This document shows, piece after piece, positions 10,321 through 21,021 of a stretch of 64,000 nucleotides of DNA (position 1 is the first letter of the stretch; every line of letters begins with the position of its first letter). The position numbers and the translations under genes were made by a program. The notes beneath the pieces were generated by a model. It saw only the letters and a list, made by a program, of their open reading frames with translations, was not told the origin of the DNA and made no database searches. Origin of the DNA: Fagopyrum homotropicum (lineage: Eukaryota > Streptophyta > Magnoliopsida > Caryophyllales > Polygonaceae); contig BSWB01000001.1 in assembly GCA_033239125.1 (NCBI GenBank), positions 138,180,981-138,244,980 on the forward strand. Reading direction: 5' to 3'.

Positions 10321-11270
10321 ATTCCCCTCAAGTTGGAGACGGTTTGTGACTGACTACAAGCTTGCAAATTAAAATGTGGAAGCATGCAGCACCCAACGCC
10401 TTTGTCATTACATCAGCTAATTGCTCAACCGAGCGAGTGAAACATGTCTGAAGATAGCTCAACTAAATTTGATTACAAACCATATGGCAATCGATTTCAA
10501 TATGCTTAGTTCGTTCAAGAAAGACTGGATCCGTGGCTATATGTACTTCTTATCATAATAAAGACCCGGTTGCCGATGATGGATGCCTAATGAAGCTAGT
10601 AAAGAGTGTAATCACAAAACTTCACAAGTAGTAGAGGCCATGGTCAATATTTTGCCTCTATTGAGGATTGAGAAACTATAAAATGCTTTTTAGCTTTCCA
10701 CACAACATGCTAGCTCCCAAGGAGAATAAAGTATTCTTTTGTTGTCTGCAAGTGAGAACATGCTGCAAAATCCGAATCACAAAAAGACCGTAACGTCTGA
10801 TCACTTTAGGTGGAAAAAATAATACCTTGATTGAGAGTTGTTTAAAGATATCTCAATACCCGAATAACAACATCCAAGTGGCCTTGCCTTGGTTCTTGCA
10901 TCTGTTGTGCAAAAATATGCACCGAGAAATCCAATTCCGGTCGAATGATAGATAAATATATGAGACGTCCGACTAACATGTGATACCATTCGGGATCAGA
11001 CAAGCAAGGACTGACATCAGAGGGACAAAATCTGGTTTGCACGCCAGTAAACTAGTCTCAGATAATATGTTAGGACATTATTGTTGTTGATTGAGCCACA
11101 AACTTTCTAGAGTGAGAGTTTATTTTGATACCCTGAACAAACCGAAGCACCCCTAAATTTTTCATGTGGAAACAATCAATCAAATAAGCTTTAAATTGGC
11201 TTATAGTTGTTGAATTGCTACTTGAAATAACCAAGTTCTCAACATAATCAAGACTAGAAGATAAATGCCC
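10321..11270 (-). pseudogene. Decayed Ty1/Copia RT and RNase H fragment
   Basis: Read on the minus strand from about 11260 there is a degraded LDYVENLVIS, corresponding to the YVDD RT motif, then the end of RT and the RNase H approach (HMLVGRLIYLSIIRPELDFSVHI, 10842-11042), and further down RTKHIEIDCH near 10480-10510, the conserved Copia RNase H KHIDI region. It ends near CCAACTTGAGGGGAAT (about 10321-10336), a phrase found at the 3' end of many plant Copia coding regions. There are many frameshifts and stops. No LTR was found on either side. Confidence 0.75.
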
Positions 11271-12361
11271 GACTTGTGATATGTCAACAGTGAGTAATCA
11301 GCCAATGAATGGCAAAAATCATAGCAATAAGAGCAGTAGTGAGCTTTTGAAACCACAACTCGTAAGATGCAACGGTTCTAACACAACAATTGACTTTTTA
11401 ACACACCTAGCGCATTGACCTTACCCGACTTGTGATATGTCACCAATGAGTAATCATCCAGTGACCAACCTTTGTATAGATACTTACATCCCTTCAAAGC
11501 AAAGTTCAAGCATGAGCACATATGGTGCATGCACATCAAAGAGGACAAGGAAGAAACTGAAAAATGATTGACTTTATCATGAAACGTTGTTATTGATTTT
11601 ATGTTTAAGTTTATGGTTCATTTATATTTGATACGCATGTTTAGAGTTACGGTTTGTATTTCATTTTTGCTTTATATTATAAGTTATGTGTTATTGGAGT
11701 TTATATTTTGGTTTAAGTTGTATTTTATTAAATTTTTTAAGTTAATGTCTCACTTTAAGTATATAGTCCATTATAAATTGTGTTTTAATAAAATAAAAAA
11801 GCATACATATACATATGAAAATAAAGGTCTTAGACAGATATATAAATTATATTTTAAGGAAAAAGCTAAATGTTTATTATTTGATCCCTTATATATGTTA
11901 AATGAAGTCAAGTTTTTTTTTCCTCAAAACATATGCAAAGTGGGTGTCTTTAGATGAATAAAAATAAATCGTACTAAATATTATTATTTTTAATCAATAT
12001 TTACAGAGAAATAAGAGTTTCAATTTTAATTTTAAAAAATCGGTTATATGGCATGTTCTTTGGTTAAACTTCACAAAACAACGTCGTTTCACTTTTAAAA
12101 AATAAAAAGATAATGGGAAATAGTTTGGTGTTATCTTTATAAAAATGTCGACCCAAAAAGGGGATACTAACCCCTCTATCTTTCATATCATCAGAAAGTA
12201 TAATGGCATGTTTAGGATTCGGGTTTGTTCATTTTGAGGTTGACTTAAGGTATTAAGGGGTTGAAATTTACGAAAAACCTTCAACCCCGTAAAGATAGAT
12301 CAAAAGGATTGAGGTTGTTGAAGGAGGAGTTTATGTAAATTGATGGGATAAGGGCCTTACT
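11271..12361. other. Unassigned AT-rich DNA
   Basis: There is no supported gene. A degenerate direct repeat of about 45 bp containing CCCGACTTGTGATATGTCA occurs at about 11267 and 11425. 11590-12000 is strongly AT-rich. The last bases (TTACT, 12357-12361) are the likely left target duplication of the next element. Confidence 0.45.
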
Positions 12362-14058
12362 TGTAACACCCCAAGTTCTGAAAACTCGAAGCGTTACGGG
12401 CTATGACCTCACAATGGGTCCCAACCCTCAGAGTAGCAACGACACAACGAATCTTACAACAAGATGCAAACAAATGAAAATCAAAACTCGATATAAAACC
12501 AAAGGTTTAAACAAAAGGAAGTGTAAAAGACTCATAGCCGAGTTCAAAACAAAAGGAAAAAATAACATAAACATAAACCCGATCCCGTCCTATAAGGTAC
12601 GAAAACCCCGGTTGACCACACCATCCGGATTACTCTGCAGCACCTATATCTTGCAAGGCATCTACAACATCGGTATAAACCGTTAGCTACATTCTAGATA
12701 TTAGAAAGAATGTAAAGGCGCAAACACACATAAGGTAATATAAACACATAGCATGCTCACACTCAAACGGTTATTATCTTTCATTTAAGTTATCCATTAC
12801 TAATTCAACTTCTTTTGTCACACAAGAATCTCCCGAAACTCGCCTCCACTTCCGTCTACCAACAGGAATAGATTAGTACTATCCGTTACCTGCGGGCCTG
12901 GGTTGCAATAACACATTCTAGTCTCTTGTAGAACTAGACAAGTAGTCACCGCCCGGTTATCATACACTTGGGTCAATTAAGGTTATAAAGGTCATCCTAT
13001 TCCGGTTATACGTTATAAGAAGATAAACAATACAAACAAGCCAAAACACTCAAACCAATATACGGAGAAGCTAAGTAAGTCTAAGGGACTTACCTCACTC
13101 GATGTTAACTCAAACGATCAGAGAACAACTCAGTTTCCCTCAGCAAAGGAGCAAGAAAAGCCTATTCATACAAGGCATCAAGAATCAGAAACGATGCGGT
13201 TGCTATAAGTCTATAACTTCTAGTCTCAATGATCTCTAAGAGATCTCCACATGCTAAGGTCTCGACCTTAGTCTTACAACACACTCAGGGGCAACAACAT
13301 CCATAAGAACCAAGGAAGGAAATGATGAAAGCAAGGAAGGAAAGCAAATCACCAAAGATGGGAAGACTGTAGAGAAAACCGTAGGGGCGGCAGGAAGAGG
13401 CGAAGAAGCGGCAACATGACAGAGGCACAGGGGCATCTCTGTGCAGGCGCAGGGGTGGATCTTCGATAGAAGCGTCTGTCGACTTCTCGATGACAGCAAA
13501 ACCACGACAAGGGACAAAACTTGCTCTTTTAACACTCTCACACTTCACAACTTAACTAAGGGAGCCTGTGAACGTCAACATATCAACAACGCAATGATCT
13601 ACAAGAATCAAGGCTAAAGCTTGATTCTTGGAGAAGAGGAAAATGAAGAATGAAAGAAGAAAACGAAACAGAAGGAAGGACATGTAGCAACTACATGAAC
13701 GTGAGGAAGAAGCAAGGAAAGATGAACTTACACGCTCAGTTAGATCACAAGAAGCAAGGTTGCATCATTCGAGGGTTGAAGGAAGCGTAAGCAAGAAACA
13801 AGAAAAAGGAGAAAATACGGGAGTATATAGAAAAGGGCTGAAAAGATAGAAGAAAAGGCGTTATAGAGTTAGGAAAAAGACAAGGAAATAGGCCCATAAG
13901 ATAGAATATCAGATATTCTATCTATGGAAAGAAGATAAAACGAACGAAAACAGATCGGGCACGATCTGTAGCGAATCCCCAGGGGCGGATTCGCTCTGTC
14001 GCAGGGGCGGCTCACTGTCACCGCGGGGGCGGTGAAGGCAAAGAACTGAGGTCTTACA
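12362..14058 (-). repeat. 3' LTR of the Gypsy element
   Basis: 1697 bp, from TGTAACACCCC at 12362 to GTCTTACA at 14058. Compared with the other LTR it carries an extra block near 13592-13665 containing an inverted repeat (CAAGAATCAAG / CTTGATTCTTG) and lacks about 50 bp of GGGGCGG-type sequence. It contains the shared module: palindrome 13203-13223 and hairpin/donor 13075-13093. The acceptor-like CAG has become CAA near 12651. Confidence 0.9.
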
Positions 14059-14075
14059 TCAGACCCCCTAAAAAG
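14059..14075 (-). other. Polypurine tract
   Basis: On the minus strand it reads CTTTTTAGGGGGTCTGA, directly before the 3' LTR (TGTAAGACC). The same AGGGGG(A)TCTGA form precedes the 3' LTR of the young element at 57133-57148. Confidence 0.8.
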
Positions 14076-14229
14076 ATGTTTTGTTTTGGAACTTGCAACA
14101 ACCCGAACGATCACACAACAACAACACGGAAACGCTGAACACAACTCATATATTCTCTCTCGGGGAACGTAACTCAAAACGTAACTAAAGCGTACGCAAG
14201 TTAACAAAAGAAAAACCGAAATATTACAA

Positions 14230-15640
14230 CTACGCTAAAGGTGCACCAAGCTTAGTGTAAAACTCCGGATAGTTCCTTTGGATGCTATCCTCTTTTTCCC
14301 AAGTCGCCTCATCAGCTCCTCGCATCGACCACTGAATCTTCATCATCGGTATGTCCTTCGAACGCAAAAGCCTCATACTACGCTTTAAGATAGATATCGG
14401 ATGCTCAACGAACGTATCATCTGACTCGACCACTAGATCCTCATGACTGACGATGTGTCTCGGGTCTGGTACTTACTCCCGTAAATGAGACACATGAAAG
14501 GCGGGGTGACCACCCTCAAGCCTCGGTGGCAAAGCAAGTTTGTATGTTGTCTCTTCAACTCGCTTAAGAATCTTGAAAGGTCTGTCTTATCTGGGGCTCA
14601 TCTCCCCCTTGACGCCGAAACGTCGAACACCTCGTGTCGGAGATACTCTCAACCAAACCCGAGCTCTAACTCTAAACTCCAGAGGTCCGCGCCTTTTATC
14701 TACATAAGACTTATATCGACTCTGCGCTACTAACATCGACTCTTAGATCATTGCTACTCGAGCCATGCCATCCTGAATCTGCTCAAGTTCTACACCGCTA
14801 GCACTGCTCGACTCATCCCAACACAACGGTGTATGGCATCTTTGTCCATATAAAGCCTCATAAGGATTCATCCTCATCGATGCATGCCAACTGTTGTTAT
14901 ACGAAAACTCTACTAAAGGAAGGTGATTTGGCCACACTTGTCCCTAGTCTAACACGTAGGCTCTCAATATATCCTCTAGAGTTTGGATGGTCCGCTCAGA
15001 CTGACCATCGGTCTGAGGATGATAAGCAGTCATGAACTGCAGACTCGTACCTAGGGCAACATGCACTTGCTGCCAAAACCTCGAAGTGAACCGTCCGTCT
15101 CTGTCAAATACTATAGTCCTAGGTACTCCATGAAGTCTCACTATTTGTCTAGTGAACTCGTCTACTAATCGACTCACTGGCCACCTCTCCTTGATAGGAA
15201 TGAAATGTGCGATCTTCGTTAGTTGATCTACTATGACCCAGATAGCATCAAAACCTTGACTCGGTCTCAAACCGGTAATGAAATCCATAGAGATGTCCTC
15301 CTACTTCCACTGAGGAACGGGAAGTGGGTGTAGCTCGCCTCCTAGTCGATGATGCTCGATCTTGACCTGTTGACAAGTCGCACATTGAGCTACATATCTC
15401 GTCACATCTGGCTTCAGACCTCCCCACTAGCAAGAGTGTCTGATATCTTGATACATCTTACTCGCACCAGGGTGCACTGAGTAAGGTGAAGAGTGAGCCT
15501 CCTGTAGGATCCGCTGTCTCAACTCTCGATTTGAAGGAACATATATACGCTCTTGGCGTCTCAAGATCCCATCAGCACCTACTACAAACTGTGGCGCCTC
15601 TCCTCGAGACATCTTGTCTCGTATCTGTGTCAAAGCTGGG
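14230..15640 (-). pseudogene. pol: Chromovirus integrase with chromo-like C-terminus
   Basis: Reading down from 15633: a zinc-binding region (ELRQRILQEAH through CATCQQVK), the catalytic core (MDFITGL with the first Asp, FDRDGRFTSRFWQ with the second, HPQTDGQSERTIQ with Glu), YNNSWHASM, the C-terminal SH3-like barrel (FHVSHLRE), and a final segment WSMRGADEATWEKEDSIQRNYPEFY resembling the end of Tekay/Del integrases, where a chromodomain-like tail occurs. The whole stretch stays in one frame. Stops occur at 15427-15429, 15301-15303 and 14944-14946 (each TAG where Trp is expected), plus TAA near 14743, 14590 and 14475. No indel was needed to read it. Confidence 0.9.
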
Positions 15641-17258
15641 CAACTCTCCTGCTTTTGTCAGATTTCTACCAACAAATCATGTAATATCTCTAAGGTGGAT
15701 AATTGGTTGTCGGAATCCGGAAAGTGGATATCCATATCTAGTCATGCAAGGTCTCGTTATAACTGTTGCCGAGCTGTTAGCCTAGCGATCACCATCTCCT
15801 GGGGAGTCTTCCTACTAAGGGCATCAGTTACCAAATTCGCCTTTCCCGGGTGGTATAAGATCTCAAGGTCGAAGTCCGTGATCAACTCTAACCATTTGCG
15901 TTGGCGGTTATTCAACTCCCGCTGAGTGAATATATACTTCAGGCTCTTATGATCCGTGAATATCTAACACGTAGCTTCGTACAGATAATGCCTCCAAATC
16001 TTCAAAGCGTGAAGAACAACAGATAACTCAAGATCATGGGTAGGGTAACTCTCCTCATACGTCTTCAGCTATCTAGACACGTATGTAATCACCTTAATCC
16101 TCTACATCAAAACACATCCCAAGCCTAGCTTAGATGCATCGCTATAAACCACAAAGTCCTCAATGCCCTCTAGCTGAGCTAAGATAGGAGCAGAGGTCAA
16201 CCTCTTCTTCAAATCCTCGAAGCACTACAGGCACGGCTCGGACCACACGAATCTCGTAGACTTCCTCAGCAAGGAAGTGAGCGGTCGGGCGATAACTGAA
16301 AAGCCCTTAACAAAACGCTGGTAGTATCCCGCCAATCCTAAGAAGTTGTGTACCTCCTTGACGTTCTTAGGAGGCGGCCAAGATGCTAATGACTCGATCT
16401 TCGCCAGATCTACCTTGATCCCTTCAGCTGAAACGATGTGAACAAGGAAAATTATCTCGGGTATCCAAAACTCATACTTAGAGAGCTTGGAGTAAAGCTC
16501 TCTATCCTGCAGGACTTGGAGTAAGATCCTTAAGTGTCCTGCATGCTCCTCTCTACTGCGAGAGTATTCAAGAATGTCATCTATGAAGACAACTACAAAC
16601 TAGTCTAGGAAGTCAATGAAGATGTTGTTCATCAACTCCATGAAAACTGCGGGCACATTCGTGAGCCCGAATGGCATCACTACAAACTCGTAGTGGCCAT
16701 ACCTAGTCCGAAATGCCGTCTTGACTATGTCCTACTCCCTCACCCTCAGCTAGTGATATCCGGATCTTACATCGATCCTCGAAAACACTGAAGCTTCGTG
16801 CAACTGGTCCAACATATCATCGATATGGGGCAATGGGTACTTATTCTTGATGGTCACCTTGTTAAGCTCTCGGTAGTCAATACATAACCTCATTGACCCG
16901 TCTTTCTTCCTGACGAAGAGTACTGGTACACCCCAAGGAGATACACTAGGGCGGATGAAGCCCTTCTCTGCTAACTCCTCGAGCTGCTTCTTAAGCTCAA
17001 GCATCTCGATAGGCGTCATACGATAAGGAGCCTTAGAGATCGGTCTCATACCAAGCTCTAGATCAATGCCAAAGTCTGCACTCCTCTGTGGATGTAAACC
17101 TGATGGCTCTACAAAAATGTCGGAAAACTCACAAGCTACTAGAATCTCCACCAAAGCGGGACTCGTACTATCCTTCATGACATAGCACCAAAAAGCCTCG
17201 CAACCCTGACCGATAAGTCTCACAGCTCGTATTGCACTGATGACTGTACCGGTCTAGC
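15640..17258 (-). pseudogene. pol: Chromovirus reverse transcriptase and RNase H
   Basis: From 17223 down: FGIDLELGMRPISKAPYRM, the RT fingers (GVPVLFVRKKDGSMRLCIDYRELNKV has the expected order), SRIDVRSGYH, the catalytic FIDDI near 16575, then RNase H with FTDHKSLKYIFTQ and VTDALSRK. Seven in-frame TAG codons lie at 16750, 16732, 16600, 16225, 16102, 16069 and 15964 (lowest coordinate of each). All are in one frame, and the family normally has Gln there. Two TGA codons further down (about 15741 and 15663) sit where Arg (CGA) would fit. No indels are needed, so inactivation is by point changes only. Confidence 0.92.
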
Positions 17259-17880
17259 ATAGATCACATCCTCTAAAGATCTTAACATGGCATCACTCTG
17301 TAGTTACCGTTACTATCCTCTCGCCGATGTCCAGAACTACTCGATGTCGATCCATTCAATCCATGCCCAGAATAACTTCTTCATGTACTAAGTACATGAC
17401 AAAGAATTCAGTTGACCAATCACGACCTCCCAATCTAATAGGGCAATCGCGAACCTCTCGTGTACCTCTAATCTTACCCCCATCGGGTAATCCTATAAAG
17501 AAGGGTCTACCTTCTACGGTAACTAAGGCTAATCTATCTACACATGCATCAGATATAAAAGAATACGTAGCACCTTTATCGAAAAGAACTGTGACAAGAA
17601 AACCATTAATATGAATGGTACTTGTGGTTGTTGGCGTTGTCAGCTCTACAATACTCCTCCGCTCATAAACCTTGCCAGATGCATCTCTGGTGTCTGTAGA
17701 ACCACTAACACGTCCTCTACCCCTCCCTTGTCCCAGAGTGGAACCATGAGGAGCGGCAAAATCAGGAACAATCTGATGCTGCTGCTGGTACTGAGGTCTC
17801 TGCCCACCTCCTACAACACTGGTGGGTGAAGAACCCTGCTACGATAGCGCCTTGCCCTGACGGCAAAACACAGCTCTATG
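17259..17880 (-). pseudogene. pol: Chromovirus aspartic protease region
   Basis: In the same frame as RT. The active-site region reads VLFDKGATYSFIS at about 17560-17595; the catalytic triplet is D-K-G where the family has D-S/T-G, so the protease would be inactive. Further on are LPDGGKIRGTREV and EEVILGMDWIDRH, typical of the plant Gypsy protease flap and linker. A Gln- and Gly-rich stretch precedes it (about 17700-17830). It joins gag through a frameshift near the A-run at 17888-17894. Confidence 0.85.
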
Positions 17881-19062
17881 TCCTGGCTTGCCATAAGAAA
17901 AAAGTCACAACGGGCTTCTTGCAATCTGTGCGGATGTGACCAGCTACTCCGCAGTTATAACACTAATGTCCTCTGTCAGAACCCTGTGTCGATTGCTGAA
18001 AACCTGTACGTCCTGGTGTCTTAGTACATCCGAACCTAGCTGCTCTAGCTCTAGCATTGGTTAATCCAGTCCTCTGCCTCTTCTCAAGTCCTCCCGTCTA
18101 ATAAGCTCTCCTCTGACCCAATAGGTCTCTCTCATAAGTAGAAGCTCTATCTTGATAGTCCGTCAAAGACTCACAACAAAAACCAGCAAGATACGAGCGG
18201 GTAGACTCTCTCAACCTCCGTGAGAACAGATACACATGCTGGTCCTCAGGTGGTACAGACGGACCCAGCAAAGACAACTCCTCCTGAAACTTGCTGACAA
18301 TCTCAGTTATAGGAAGATCCTCGAATCCAGTCTCGAGGAAATCTTGTAGACGATCTCTCCTCATACTTGCAGGGCAATAGCGATCCTTGATCACCGTCTT
18401 CATCTGCTCATAGCTGGTGACCTTACTGTGCATGGTCCTCCACCAGGAATGAGTCTGATCCTTCAGCAACGTGTGCGCTATGTTGACCCAATGCCCCTCT
18501 AGGCAACTGATCGCCTCTAAAGCAAAATCCAGCTATCCTAGCCACAGCTCCACCTCTAATCTAGTCTTCCCCATGAAAGTGGGAACCTTCAGCTAGTCGA
18601 AAGCCTTCAACCAACTATTGGGCCTCGGCTCTCTCGCCTCAGCCGGCGCTCTAACAACCTCAGCAACTCTAGCAGGTGCAGCAACAACCTGTGTAACTCT
18701 TTGCAAAATCTCAGTTGATCTCACAGGAACTGGCGGTGCTAGTGTAGGCCCTCCAGTCCTGATAGCCTCCTCAACTCTGCACATAACCGCGATATGCAGA
18801 AGCTCTTATAGACACTCGACAAGACTCCGTCGACTACACTCTCTGTTCTCCGGACCTAGCGGCGGTCCCGTTCACAGCCTCAGGAACAACACTCTCAACA
18901 ACCTCTCCACAAACGCCTCAGCGATAGGCGGATCAGCAACTGGGGCTTGTCCCTGACCTCTAGTGGAGGTCTCCCTACACGTCGTCGTCCATGGACGATA
19001 GGTGGAAGAGGTGGTCGACCCCTTCCACGCCCCATAGCAGATGTAGCTCTAGTACGCGCCAT
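17881..19062 (-). pseudogene. gag: Chromovirus Gag with zinc knuckle
   Basis: The likely start is MARTRATSAMGRGRGRPP at 19060-19062, a basic N-terminus common in this lineage. The capsid region includes WWRTMHSKVTSYEQMKTV and DRYCPASMRRDRLQDF (18300-18470). A CCHC zinc knuckle CYNCGVAGHIRTDC lies near 17920-17965; a second partial knuckle is disrupted by a frameshift near 17888. Stops occur at 18895, 18593, near 18535 and at 18098; those at 18593 and 18098 are TAG where Gln would be expected. The gene is dead, but the order of domains is clear. Confidence 0.85.
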
Positions 19063-19328
19063 TTGCGATAGGGATATAGATATATAAGACAATAAGGCCA
19101 CGCTACAGCTAAAACAAAAATCCAGAAAAAACACATAAAGGCCAACATATAAGAAACACTAACTGCTAAGATCCGCGGAGGTAGTGGCGGTCGCCCGTAC
19201 ATCTATTCTAGACCGACAAGTTTAAAATCAAAAAAACCCCCTTTTGAAAATGTAGACCCCTTGCGGGTTCTATTTATTTATCTATCCGACCTATAGAAGA
19301 TTTCGAGTACCATTGTAACCGACCTAGA

Positions 19329-19340
19329 GCTCTGATAACA
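19329..19340 (-). other. Primer binding site for initiator tRNA-Met
   Basis: On the minus strand it reads TGTTATCAGAGC, one mismatch from TGGTATCAGAGC, three bases inside the LTR end. It fixes the orientation and the 5' LTR. Confidence 0.85.
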
Positions 19341-19343
19341 TAT

Positions 19344-21021
19344 AGTAATACCCCAAGTTCTGGGAACTCGAAGCGTTATGGGCTAGGACCTCACAATGGG
19401 TCCCGACCCACAAAAGCAACGACACAACAGATCTTACAACAAGACACAAACAAATGAAAACAAAAACTCAATATAAAACCATAGGTTTAAACAAATGGAA
19501 GCGTAAAAAAATCACAACCGAGTTCAAAACAAAAGGGAAACAACAACAACAACAACATAAGCCCGATCCCGCCCTATAATGTACGGGAATCCCGGCTGAC
19601 CACACCATCCGGATTAGCAGCACCTATCTCCTGCAAGACATCTACAACATCGGCATAAAACATTAGCTAACATTCTAGATATCAGAAAGAACGTAAAGGT
19701 GCAAACACACATAAGGTAATATAAACACATAGCATGCTCACACTCAACCGGTTATTGTCTATCATTCAAGTTATCCATTAATAATTCAACTTTTTTTGTC
19801 ACACGAGAATCTCCCGAAACTCGCCTCTGCTTCCGTCTACCAACAAGAATAGATCAGTATTATTCGTTACCTGCGGGCATAGGTTGCAAGAGCACATTCT
19901 AGTCTCTTGTAGAACTAGAGAAGTGGTCACCGCCCGATTATCATACACTTGGGTCAATTAAGTTTATAAAGGTCATCCTATTCCGGTTATACATTATAAG
20001 AAAATAAACAACACAGACAAGCCAAAACACTCAAACCAATATACGGAATAAAGCTAAGTAAGTCCAAGGGACTTACCTCACTCGAAGGTAACTCAAACGA
20101 TCAGAGAACAACTCAGTTTCCCTTATGAAAGGAGCAAGGAAAGCCTGTTCACACAAGGCATCAAGAATCAGAAACGATACGGTTGCTAGAAGTCTATAAC
20201 TTCTAGTCTCAATGATCTTTAAGAGATCTCCACATGCTAAGGGCTCGACCTTAGTCTCACAACACACTCAGGGGCAACAACATCCATGAGAACGAAGGAA
20301 GGGAATGATGAAAGCAAGGAAGGAAAATAGCTCACCAAAGACGGGAAGACTATAGAGAAAATCATAGGGGCGATAGGAAGAGGCGCGGGAGCGGCAACAT
20401 GACAGTGGAGCAGGGGCGGCTCTGTGTAGGCGCGGGGGGCGGATCTTCGATAGAAGCGTCTGTCAACTTCTCAATGACAACAAAACCATGACAAGGGCCA
20501 AAGCTCTCTCTTTCAACACTCTCACACTTCACAACTCAACTAAGGGAGCCCGTGAACGTCAACATATCAACAATGGAACAAAACAGAAGGAAAGACATGC
20601 AGCAACTACATGAACATGAGGAAGAAGCAAGTAAATATGAACTTACACGCTCAGCAAAATCACAAGAAGCAAGGTTGCAGCAGTCGAGGTTTGAAGGAAG
20701 CGTAAGCAAGAAACAAGAGAAAGGAGAAAAGACGGGAATATATAGAAAAGGACTGGAAATATAGAAGGAAAGGCGTTCTAAGGTTAGGAAGAAGATAAGG
20801 AAGTCAGCCCATAAGATAGAAGATCGGATATTCTATCTATGGAAAGAAGATAAAATGAACGAAAACAGATCGAGCACGATCTGTAGCGAATCCGCAGGGG
20901 CGGATTTTCCCTGCCGTTGGGGCGGCTCACTGTCACCGCGGGGGCGGTGACAACCAAGGCTTGCCGCTGGGGTGACTTTCTTCACCGTGGGGCGGTGAAG
21001 GCAAAGAGCTGGGGTCATACA
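19344..21021 (-). repeat. 5' LTR of the Gypsy element
   Basis: 1678 bp; the terminal dinucleotide at 19344 has decayed (AGTAATACCCC against TGTAACACCCC), and it ends GGTCATACA at 21021. Relative to the partner LTR it has about 50 extra bp of GGGGCGG/GGGGTGA repeats near 20945-20995. It carries the shared module: palindrome 20186-20206, donor hairpin 20058-20076, branch-like CTAAT at 19662-19666 and acceptor CAG at 19631-19633, all minus strand. Confidence 0.9.

Larger units (their letters stand above)
12362..21021 (-). mobile_element. Old complete Ty3/Gypsy (Tekay/Del-like chromovirus) element
   Basis: Minus-strand order: 5' LTR 21021-19344, primer site 19340-19329 (initiator Met), gag, protease, RT, RNase H, integrase with a chromo-like tail, polypurine tract 14075-14059, 3' LTR 14058-12362. 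The flanking 5-mers TTACT (12357-12361) and TTAAT (21022-21026) match at 4 of 5 bases, as expected of an aged target duplication. The two LTRs differ by many substitutions and indels, so the insertion is old. All coding domains are present but inactivated. Confidence 0.92.

Noticed and set aside
13254..14207. Minus-strand ORFs of 87-112 codons
   Set aside because: They lie in an LTR and are not kept in the partner LTR (19344-21021).
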